A DNA stretch of 49,890 bases from DASXAQ01 sp036406615 (GTDB lineage Bacteria > Actinomycetota > UBA4738), in assembly GCA_036406615.1 (NCBI GenBank), contig DASXAQ010000043.1, positions 1-49,890 of the forward strand. Reading direction: 5' to 3'. Position numbers and translations under genes: made by a program. The notes below the pieces were generated by a model. It ran no database searches and was not told the DNA's origin. It worked only from the letters and a program-made list of their open reading frames with translations. Each line of letters begins with the position of its first letter. The first letter of the stretch is position 1. Of the stretch, positions 43,974 to 49,890 are shown piece by piece.

Positions 43974-44699
43974 GTGGGCGAGGTCGTCGCGCGGCTGCGC
44001 GGGCAGGCGAACCGCGGCAACGCGGCCGGCATGGCGCGGTTCGGCATCCGGGGCGGCGAGGTGCTCGGCGTCTCGATCCCGTCGCTTCGCGCGACGGCGA
44101 AGGAGCTGGGGACCGACCATCGCCTGGCGCTGCACCTGTGGCGAACGCGCATCCACGAGGCGCGGATCCTGGCGGCCTTCGTCGACGACCCGGCGCTGGT
44201 GACCGAGGCGCAGATGCAGGACTGGGTCGCCGGCTTCGACTCGTGGGACGTGTGCGACCAGGTGTGCTCGGCGTTGTTCGTCCGTACGCCGTACGCGTGG
44301 GACAAGGCCGTCGAATGGGCGGGGCGCGACGAGGAGTTCGTGAAGCGGGCCGGCTTCGCCCTCATGGCCGCGCTGGCGGTCCACGACAAGGAGGCGCGGG
44401 ACCGGGCGTTCGTTGGGCTGCTGCCGGTGATCCGTCGCGAGTCCACCGACGAGCGGCACTACGTGAAGAAAGCGGTGAACTGGGCGCTCCGGCAGATCGG
44501 CAAGCGCGACGCCGCCCTGCACGCGAAGGCGCTTGCCGAGGCCGAACGGATCGCGCGGATCGACTCGCGCGCGGCCAGGTGGATCGCCGCCGACGCGATC
44601 CGCGAGCTCCACCACCCGGATCACCTGCGCCGGCTCGGCATCTCCGGTGGCAGGGAGCGTTCGCGCCCTCCGGGACGGCGGACTGCATCGAGGCGGTGA
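43974..44699 (+). CDS. AlkD-like DNA alkylation repair protein
   Basis: 241 residues if it starts at GTG 43974; CTG 43938 would also be in frame. All-helical HEAT-repeat glycosylase: GMARFGIRGGEVLGVSIPSLR at the start, HEARILAAFVDDP, and DSWDVCDQVCSALF carrying the aromatic/Asp active-site residues (W-D-x-x-D) of AlkD, then KRAGFALMAALAVHDK and RHYVKKAVNWALRQIGKRD. It excises positively charged alkylated bases. The tail is basic. Overlaps the next gene by GTGA. Confidence 0.88.
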   Translation: MGEVVARLRGQANRGNAAGMARFGIRGGEVLGVSIPSLRATAKELGTDHRLALHLWRTRIHEARILAAFVDDPALVTEAQMQDWVAGFDSWDVCDQVCSALFVRTPYAWDKAVEWAGRDEEFVKRAGFALMAALAVHDKEARDRAFVGLLPVIRRESTDERHYVKKAVNWALRQIGKRDAALHAKALAEAERIARIDSRAARWIAADAIRELHHPDHLRRLGISGGRERSRPPGRRTASRR

Positions 44700-45343
44700 G
44701 CCCGATGGACGACTGGCCCGACATCCGCGCCACGTACGACGCCGTGGCGAAGGACTACGCGGAGCAGTTCGACGACGAACTGTCGCGCAAGCCGTTCGAC
44801 CGGGATCTGCTGGATCGGTTCGCCGGCCTGGTCCGCGCCGGACCGGTGCTGGACGTCGGGTGCGGCCCCGCCCACGTGGGCGCGCGCCTGGCCGAACGCG
44901 GCGCGGCGGTCACCGGCCTCGACCTCTCCGGCGAGAGCGTGGCCGAGGCCGCGCGCCGACATTCGAACCTGACGTTCGTGCAGGGGACCATGGTGGCGCT
45001 GCCGGTCCGAGACCGGAGCCTGGCGGGGATCGTCGCGTTCTACTCGGTCATCCATCTGCCGCGGACGTCGGTCTCCCAGGCGCTGGCGGAGATGCGACGC
45101 GCGTTGCGGCCCGAGGGGCACACGCTGATCGCGGTTCACGGCGGCGAGGGTACGGCGACCGCAGACGACTGGTTCGGCCACCCCGTCTCCGTCGCGGCCA
45201 CGCTGTTCGCGGACGACGAACTTCCCGCGCTGGCGGAAGCGGCAGGCCTGCGCGTCGACGAGTCGATCGAGCGCGACCCGTACGAGTTCGAATCCCAGAC
45301 GCGCCGGCTGTACCTGCTGGCGAGCCGGCCTGAGGACGCGTAG
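44696..45343 (+). CDS. Class I SAM methyltransferase
   Basis: 215 residues from GTG 44696 (GTGA overlap) or 212 from ATG 44705. Motif I VLDVGCGPAHVGARLAE, acidic Asp in VTGLDLSGESV, FVQGTMVALPVRDRSLAGIVAFYSVIHL and LRPEGHTLIAVHGG. Substrate unknown. Coupled to the alkylation-repair gene, though no functional link is evident. Converges with clpP. Confidence 0.85.
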   Translation: MSPMDDWPDIRATYDAVAKDYAEQFDDELSRKPFDRDLLDRFAGLVRAGPVLDVGCGPAHVGARLAERGAAVTGLDLSGESVAEAARRHSNLTFVQGTMVALPVRDRSLAGIVAFYSVIHLPRTSVSQALAEMRRALRPEGHTLIAVHGGEGTATADDWFGHPVSVAATLFADDELPALAEAAGLRVDESIERDPYEFESQTRRLYLLASRPEDA

Positions 45344-45358
45344 CCCGCCCGCTGAGGC

Positions 45359-45988
45359 TCAGCCGGCCGGGGGCGGCGGCACGGCCACCAGTTCGCGCCG
45401 GGAGATCACGTGGTCGACCAGGCCGTACGTTCGCGCCTGCTCGGCCCGCAGGATGAAGTCGCGGTCGGTGTCCTCACGGACCTTCTCGATGGGCTGGCCG
45501 GTGTGCTCGGCCAGGATCTCCTCGACGCGCCGGCGCTCGTACAGGATCTCCTCCGCCCAGATGGCCAGGTCCGCCGACTGGCCCTGCATGCCGCCGTGCG
45601 GCTGGTGGATCAGCACGCGCGCGTTCGGCAGCGCGAACCGCTTGCCGGGAGCGCCGGCGGCCAGGATGACGGCCGCGGCGGAGGCGGCCTGCCCGACGCA
45701 GTACGTCGCCACGTCGGGACGGACGTAGCGCATCGTGTCGTAGATGGCGAACAGGCTCGTGCTGGATCCGCCGGGGGAGTTCACGTACAGCGCGACGTCA
45801 CGCTCGGCGTCGACGGCCTCGAGGTGCAGCAGCTGCGCGATCAGCACGCTGGCCGATTCGTCGTTCACCTCGCTTCCCAGGAACACGATCCGGTCCTGCA
45901 GCAGCCGCGAGTAGATGTCGAACGCGCGCTCGCCGCGCTCGGTGGGCTCGATGACGGTGGGGATCAGCAGCCGGTGGGGGTGTGGCAT
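45359..45988 (-). CDS. clpP: ATP-dependent Clp protease proteolytic subunit
   Basis: 209 residues. Serine peptidase that forms tetradecamers and degrades proteins delivered by ClpX or ClpC. Triad Ser103 (GQAASAAA), His128 (IHQP) and Asp177 (DTDRD), with the exact E. coli spacings of 25 and 49. The residues after Ser are AAA rather than the usual MGA, and the oligomer-handle region is normal. AAGGAGG lies 9 bases before ATG 45988. Solitary: no clpX or second clpP adjacent. The promoter (-35 46057-46062, -10 46034-46039) overlaps GCAAC/GTTGC palindromes shared with an ArsR gene. Confidence 0.93.
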   Translation of the reverse strand: MPHPHRLLIPTVIEPTERGERAFDIYSRLLQDRIVFLGSEVNDESASVLIAQLLHLEAVDAERDVALYVNSPGGSSTSLFAIYDTMRYVRPDVATYCVGQAASAAAVILAAGAPGKRFALPNARVLIHQPHGGMQGQSADLAIWAEEILYERRRVEEILAEHTGQPIEKVREDTDRDFILRAEQARTYGLVDHVISRRELVAVPPPPAG

Positions 45989-46012
45989 CGAACCGCTCCT
46001 CCTTGATATCCT

Positions 46013-46074
46013 GCAACTCGTAGGTTGCGGATCAGCGTAGCGCGACCTGCGGAGTTGCGCAACCTAGAGGTTGC
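46013..46074. promoter_or_regulatory. clpP promoter with GCAAC/GTTGC palindromic operators
   Basis: GCAAC-N6-GTTGC at 46013-46028, GTTGCGCAAC at 46054-46063, and GCAACC-N4-GGTTGC at 46059-46074. On the minus strand TTGCGC (46057-46062) and TACGCT (46034-46039) are 17 bases apart, so one palindrome covers the clpP -35 and another lies at +1. The arms fit ArsR-type binding; the ArsR gene is divergent. Confidence 0.55.
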
Positions 46075-46092
46075 GGATTGGGGGAGCGGAGG

Positions 46093-46473
46093 ATGGCCGG
46101 GATGGGCGACGACCGCGAGGTCCGCCGGGGAATCGTGCTCCCGGCACGCCGCGAGGAGGTCTGGGACGCGCTGACGGATCCCGAGCGGCTGGCCGACTGG
46201 TTCGGCGGCGTGGTGAGCATCGAGCCGCGCCCGCGCGGGCGGGTCACCGTTCGGGAGCCCGGCGGCACCGAGCGACGCGGGGTTGTCGTTGCGGCCGGAC
46301 GCCCGTACCGGCTCGTCGTCGAGTGGGAGGCCTCCCCGGGCCGGCCGGCGACGCGGGTCGAGTTCGTCCTGGAGGACGACCCATCCGGCACGACGCTGAC
46401 GGTGACCGAGGGGCCGTCGCCGGGCGCGTCCAACCCGGTCGGGTTCCTGGCGGGCGCGGGGAGCCGGTCGTGA
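46093..46473 (+). CDS. SRPBCC/AHSA1-domain protein
   Basis: 126 residues from ATG 46093 (GGGGAG 6 bases upstream) or 123 from ATG 46102 (GGAGG 9 bases upstream). START-like fold of the AHSA1 group: VLPARREEVWDALTDPERLADWFGG, PGRPATRVEFVLEDDPSGTTLTVTEG. It ends just where a longer family member would have its C-terminal helix. Overlaps the ArsR gene by GTGA. ArsR-SRPBCC pairs are common in actinobacteria; the protein may bind a hydrophobic ligand that the regulator responds to. Confidence 0.85.
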   Translation: MAGMGDDREVRRGIVLPARREEVWDALTDPERLADWFGGVVSIEPRPRGRVTVREPGGTERRGVVVAAGRPYRLVVEWEASPGRPATRVEFVLEDDPSGTTLTVTEGPSPGASNPVGFLAGAGSRS

Positions 46474-46787
46474 GTGGCGACGAACGGATCGACGCGGTGT
46501 TCTCCGCGCTGGCCGATCCCACGCGGCGCGAGGTCATCCGCTGCCTGTCGGCCGAACCCGGCACCGCGACCGAGCTCGCGCAGCGCCTTCCGGTGTCGCG
46601 CCAGGCGGTGGCCAAGCACCTGGCCGCCCTGGACGACGCCGGGTTGGTCGAGGCCGAACGCCACGGACGTGAGGTGCGCTACCGGCTCACGCCCAGCCCG
46701 ATGGCTGAGGCGATGACGTGGATGACGGACGTGGGCGCGGAGTGGGACCGGCGCCTCAACGCGCTGAGGCGCCACCTGGAGCGGTAG
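46470..46787 (+). CDS. ArsR-family transcriptional regulator
   Basis: 105 residues from GTG 46470. Winged helix of ArsR type: DAVFSALADPTRREVIRCLS, TATELAQRLPVSRQAVAKHL as recognition helix, and AGLVEAERHGREVRYRLTP as the wing. No metal-binding cysteine pair is seen. Coupled to the SRPBCC gene. The GCAAC/GTTGC palindromes 400-460 bases upstream are its likely operators, affecting both its own operon and clpP. Confidence 0.9.
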   Translation: MSGDERIDAVFSALADPTRREVIRCLSAEPGTATELAQRLPVSRQAVAKHLAALDDAGLVEAERHGREVRYRLTPSPMAEAMTWMTDVGAEWDRRLNALRRHLER

Positions 46788-46790
46788 GCG

Positions 46791-47741
46791 TCAGACGCGA
46801 AGGTCGTACTCGACGAACTCCTGGTTCACGTACATTCCCGCGCGCTCGTACAGGCGCTTCGCCGTCGCGTTGGCGGCGGCCATTCCCAGCCCGGCGCGGC
46901 GCTCGCCCCGGTCGTAGAGTCCCCCGAACGCCTCTTCGAGCAGGGCGGTGCCGACCCCGCGGCCGCGCGCGTCGCGGCGGACCGCCAGCTGCCGGATCCA
47001 GCCCTCGGTCGGATACGCGACGGCCAGCGCACATCCGACGATCTCGCCGTCGGCCTCGGCGACGAACCAGAGCCCGGGATCGAAGTCGTCGCGGTCGATC
47101 AGGTACACGCGCCACTCCTCGTAGGGCGACCACTCGCGGTCCTCGATGTCGTCGAACGCCGTCTGCACCAGCCGGTAGATGGTCTCGTCGTCGCGACCGG
47201 GCTCGAACGAACGGACCCCGACGCCGTCGGGCCACCGTGGCGTGGCCGGGCGGTCCTGCATGTCGATCCGCATCGTCCAGTGACGCTTCGTCTCCTCGAA
47301 ACCTCTGCGGCGCAAGGTATCGGTGAACGGGTTGGCCGCCCCCAGGATGTGAGTGATGCACCGGCGGTTCGTGGGGTCGTCCGTCGCGGCATGGGTCATC
47401 TCGGTGCCGCGTTCGACCAGCAGGCCCAGCAGCCGCGACCCGATCCCCATGCCGGTGTGATCCGGGTGTACGCCCGTGCTCGGGCTGACGAAGGCGCGCC
47501 CGCGCCCGTAGTGCACGTCGGCGTACCCCGCCGGCATGCCGTCCGGCGCCGTGACCAGCCACGCGTCCGTGTCCAGGCGGAATCCGGGCCGGCTCCATTC
47601 GGCCAGCAGGTCGCCGGCCGTCATCTCCGCTTCGCCGAACTCGGCCTCCTCGATGGCGCCGACGAGCTCCACGACGGCGTCGGCGTCGTCGTGCGCCGGC
47701 GCGCGTACCCGGTATCCGGCGGCTGCCACGGTGTCCGTCAT
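46791..47741 (-). CDS. Tandem GNAT acetyltransferase
   Basis: 316 residues with two GNAT domains: the first holds GVHPDHTGMGIGSRLLGLL (~95-110), the second LAVRRDARGRGVGTALLEEAF (~255-275) and a typical NATAKRLYERAGM end. Mycothiol synthase (MshD) and relatives share the double architecture; whether this is MshD or another paralogue cannot be decided. ATG 47741 has GGAG upstream and overlaps the LLM gene stop by 4 bases. Last gene of a minus-strand operon headed by tdh and kbl. Confidence 0.88.
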   Translation of the reverse strand: MTDTVAAAGYRVRAPAHDDADAVVELVGAIEEAEFGEAEMTAGDLLAEWSRPGFRLDTDAWLVTAPDGMPAGYADVHYGRGRAFVSPSTGVHPDHTGMGIGSRLLGLLVERGTEMTHAATDDPTNRRCITHILGAANPFTDTLRRRGFEETKRHWTMRIDMQDRPATPRWPDGVGVRSFEPGRDDETIYRLVQTAFDDIEDREWSPYEEWRVYLIDRDDFDPGLWFVAEADGEIVGCALAVAYPTEGWIRQLAVRRDARGRGVGTALLEEAFGGLYDRGERRAGLGMAAANATAKRLYERAGMYVNQEFVEYDLRV

Positions 47742-48658
47742 CGCTCCGACTCCCGGACCGTTGCTGCCAGCTCTCGGAATGCGGCCAGGCACAGATCGTC
47801 GGGGTGGTCCGAGACGAATTGCACCGCAACGTGATCCGCTCCGGCTTCCAGGTGCGCCTGGACGCGGGCGCCGATGGCGGGCGCGTCGCCCCACGCAATG
47901 ACTGCGTCGATCAGCGCGTCGCTGCCGGGGACGTCGAGGTCCTCGTCGCTCCAGCCCAGCCTGCGCAGGTTGTTCGCGTAGTTGGGCAGCTCCAGGTAGC
48001 GCGCGGCGAAGCCCCGAGCCACCTCCCGCGCCCGCGCCGCGTCCGTGTCAAGCACCGCGGTCATTTCCACCGCCAGCGCCGGATCGGATCCCAGGCGCTC
48101 GCGCGCCACGAGCGTGTGCTCCACGGGCACGAAGTACGTGTGCGCGCCGTCCGCGAGTTCGGCCGCGATCTCGAGCATGCGCGGCCCGAGCGCGGCCACC
48201 AGCACGGGCGGCGCAGGCTCCGGCTGAGGCCCGTCGTAGCGGGCGGTCTCCATCGCGGTCAGGTACTCGCGCATGCGCTCCAGGGGCCGGACGTACACTG
48301 CGCCGCGGGCCGCCACCGACGGTGCGTGGCTCACGCCGATCCCGAGCACGAACCGGCCCGGGAACGCCTCGGCCAGGGCCCGCCCTCCGTTGGCCATCGA
48401 CATCGGATCGCGCGCCCACACGTTGGCGATGCCGGTGCACACGGAGATGCGCGACCCGCCCGACAGCAGGATCGCCGCATGGGCGAACGCGTCCTTGCTG
48501 CCGATGCTCTCGGGAATCCAGAGCGCGCCGTACCCGAGCCGTTCGATCTCCTCGACGAACGTACGCTCCTCGGCGGCGCCGTGGCGCTGCGCGGCGAAGC
48601 TCCACACGCCGACGCGACCGATGGCGGCCGCGACCGAGCGTCCCCCCGGACCTGCCAC
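47738..48658 (-). CDS. LLM-class flavin-dependent oxidoreductase
   Basis: 306 residues from GTG 48658, two bases after the kbl stop. Luciferase-like TIM barrel of the F420/FMN group: VGVWSF at strand 1, EEIERLGYGALWIPES, CTGIANVWARDPMSMANGG, FVLGIGVSHAPS and VLVAALGPRMLEIAAELADG. The family uses reduced F420 or FMN; the substrate is not known. Lying between kbl and a GNAT gene it may process a threonine/glycine-derived compound, or merely share the transcript. Confidence 0.88.
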   Translation of the reverse strand: MAGPGGRSVAAAIGRVGVWSFAAQRHGAAEERTFVEEIERLGYGALWIPESIGSKDAFAHAAILLSGGSRISVCTGIANVWARDPMSMANGGRALAEAFPGRFVLGIGVSHAPSVAARGAVYVRPLERMREYLTAMETARYDGPQPEPAPPVLVAALGPRMLEIAAELADGAHTYFVPVEHTLVARERLGSDPALAVEMTAVLDTDAARAREVARGFAARYLELPNYANNLRRLGWSDEDLDVPGSDALIDAVIAWGDAPAIGARVQAHLEAGADHVAVQFVSDHPDDLCLAAFRELAATVRESER

Positions 48659-48660
48659 GG

Positions 48661-49848
48661 TCAGATCAGGCTCAGCGCCCGGCCGGCCTTCTCGAACGCG
48701 TCCAGCGCCTCGGCCAGGTCCGCTTCGGTGTGGTCGGCGGTCACGATCGTGCGTACCCGCGATGACCCCTTGGGCACGGTCGGGAACACGATGGCCGGCG
48801 TGAACACGCCCTCCTCCCACAACATCCGCGCCAGCTCCTGCGCGGTCGTCGCCTCGCCGGCGATGACCGGGGTGATCGGGGTCTCGCTCGCGCCGGTGTC
48901 GAGCCCCAGCCCTTGCAGGCCCTTCTTGAAGAACGCCGTGTTGTCCCACAGGCGTTGGATCCGCTCGGGCTCGTCGCGGATGATGTCCAGGGCGGCGATA
49001 CACGCGGCGGCCACCGCCGGCGGCGCCGACGTGGAGAACAGGAACGGCCGTCCCCGGTTCACCAGCCATTCGATCAGGTGCGGCGGCCCCGCGATGAACC
49101 CGCCCAGCACGCCGATCGCCTTCGACAGCGTGCCGACCTGCACGTCCACGCGCGACGGGTCGATGCCGAAGTGCGCGACCGTCCCCTTGCCGCCCGGCCC
49201 GAGCACGCCCGACGCATGCGCGTCGTCGATCATCATGATCGCGCCGTGGCGCTCGGCCACCTCGACCAGGCCGTCCAGCGGAGCGATGTCGCCGTCCATG
49301 GAGAACACCCCGTCGGTGATCAGCAGCTGCCGGCGGCCCGGCGCCGCGGTCTCGGACAGCAGCGCGTCGGCCGCGCCGACGTCCTTGTGCGGGAACACCT
49401 TGATCTCGGCGCGCGACAGGCGGGCCCCGTCGATGATCGACGCGTGGTTCAGCGCGTCGGAGACGATCACGTCCTCCTTCGACAGGATCGCGGCGACCGT
49501 CCCGGCGTTCGACGTGAACCCGGACTGGAACATCAGCGCGGCCTCGGCGCCCTTGAACTCCGCGAAGCGGCGCTCGAGCTCGTGGTGCAGCGACATCGTG
49601 CCGGCGATCGTGCGCACCGCTCCCGATCCCGCGCCGTACTCCGCGGCGGCGGCGCTGGCCGCCTCCTTCAGCCGCGGGTGCGCGGCCAGGCCCAGGTAGT
49701 TGTTGGACGCCAGGTTGATGACGTCGCGGCCGTCGAATCGCGCGCGGGCGCGCTGTTCGCCCTCGAGGGTGCGCGGGTGGATCGCCAAGCCGTCGCGCTC
49801 CAGCCCCTCGAGCTGCTCCTTCAGGTAGTCCAGGCTTCCGGTTCCCAT
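48661..49848 (-). CDS. kbl: Glycine C-acetyltransferase (2-amino-3-ketobutyrate CoA ligase)
   Basis: 395 residues. Fold-I PLP enzyme of the alpha-oxoamine synthase family: NLASNNYLGLAAHPRL, GAGSGAVRTIAGTMSLHHELE, FSMDGDIAPLD, IDDAHASGVLG with the ring Asp, and Schiff-base Lys243 in VGTLSKAIG, close to Lys244 of E. coli Kbl. It cleaves 2-amino-3-oxobutanoate with CoA to glycine and acetyl-CoA, the second step of threonine degradation. The gene directly upstream ends with a dehydrogenase C-terminus, as in tdh-kbl operons; GAGGAG precedes ATG 49848. Confidence 0.92.
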   Translation of the reverse strand: MGTGSLDYLKEQLEGLERDGLAIHPRTLEGEQRARARFDGRDVINLASNNYLGLAAHPRLKEAASAAAAEYGAGSGAVRTIAGTMSLHHELERRFAEFKGAEAALMFQSGFTSNAGTVAAILSKEDVIVSDALNHASIIDGARLSRAEIKVFPHKDVGAADALLSETAAPGRRQLLITDGVFSMDGDIAPLDGLVEVAERHGAIMMIDDAHASGVLGPGGKGTVAHFGIDPSRVDVQVGTLSKAIGVLGGFIAGPPHLIEWLVNRGRPFLFSTSAPPAVAAACIAALDIIRDEPERIQRLWDNTAFFKKGLQGLGLDTGASETPITPVIAGEATTAQELARMLWEEGVFTPAIVFPTVPKGSSRVRTIVTADHTEADLAEALDAFEKAGRALSLI

Positions 49849-49857
49849 GCGCGCTCC

Positions 49858-49890
49858 TCAGGCCAGCAGGATGACCTTGCCCGAGCGGCC
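49858..49890 (-). CDS. tdh: C-terminal end of a zinc-type dehydrogenase, probably threonine 3-dehydrogenase
   Basis: Only the last ten codons and the TGA (49858-49860) are in the window; they encode GRSGKVILLA, a typical zinc alcohol dehydrogenase C-terminus. Position 9 bases upstream of kbl makes L-threonine 3-dehydrogenase the obvious candidate. The rest lies outside, so this is inferred. Confidence 0.5.
   Translation of the reverse strand, partial: GRSGKVILLA

Noticed and set aside
45285..45300. GTTCGAATCCC, resembling the T-loop of a tRNA
   Set aside because: It lies inside the methyltransferase reading frame and no acceptor, D or anticodon arms can be paired around it.
45351..45363. 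GCTGAG-G-CTCAGC hairpin between the methyltransferase and clpP genes
   Set aside because: A one-base loop is too small and there is no T run; probably not a terminator.

Overview
The window is 49.9 kb of very GC-rich DNA packed with about 49 protein genes on both strands. No gap exceeds 260 bases. I saw no rRNA, tRNA, CRISPR array, transposase or phage gene. High GC, frequent GTG starts, 4-base GTGA/ATGA overlaps, many apparently leaderless starts, a HAIR-like site at lon, and DUF2277 and RNHCP proteins all suggest an actinobacterium or close relative, probably uncultured. I cannot place it further. It reads as ordinary chromosome with metabolic, sensory and transport modules.

Layout. 1-6.5 kb: a partial acetyltransferase, an HNH nuclease, a MerR-OsmC operon divergent from an ArsB/NhaD-like transporter, an MBL hydrolase, an RNHCP protein, and a leaderless RHH-DUF4097 operon. 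6.6-16.1 kb: lon behind a HAIR-like element, an amidohydrolase, a uracil-DNA glycosylase-like protein, a small membrane protein with a duplicated motif, a BNR-repeat protein, a nucleotide cyclase, and a HAD-PfkB pair. 16.1-21.7 kb: a five-part unit with its own promoter, comprising a fold-III PLP decarboxylase, a fold-I PLP enzyme, a peptide-type binding lipoprotein and an agmatinase-family ureohydrolase, which suggests catabolism of arginine or another guanidino compound. 21.7-23.8 kb: a NatAB-like ABC exporter.

23.7-28.6 kb is a likely potassium module: a KimA-like APC transporter with a long cytoplasmic tail, divergent from a KdpD-like kinase lacking the usual N-terminal sensor and a KdpE-like regulator. 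28.6-38.4 kb: an MBL hydrolase, an MFS transporter coupled to an aromatic amino acid decarboxylase-like enzyme, a PAS histidine kinase, two methyltransferases, a class III aminotransferase and an epimerase. 38.4-45.3 kb: pyruvate kinase, DUF2277, a P-type ATPase that has lost its phosphorylation chemistry, a secreted BNR protein, an AlkD-like glycosylase and a methyltransferase. 45.3-49.9 kb: a solitary clpP divergent from an SRPBCC-ArsR pair across repeated GCAAC/GTTGC operators, then a minus-strand threonine-to-glycine operon (tdh end, kbl, a luciferase-like oxidoreductase, a double GNAT protein).

The observations most worth following are the degenerate P-type ATPase (40123-42567), the self-operator/leaderless promoter of the RHH operon (6498-6535), the rearranged KimA/KdpDE module with 11-base repeats (23709-28615), the guanidino-type operon (16150-21683), and the palindromes controlling clpP (46013-46074).
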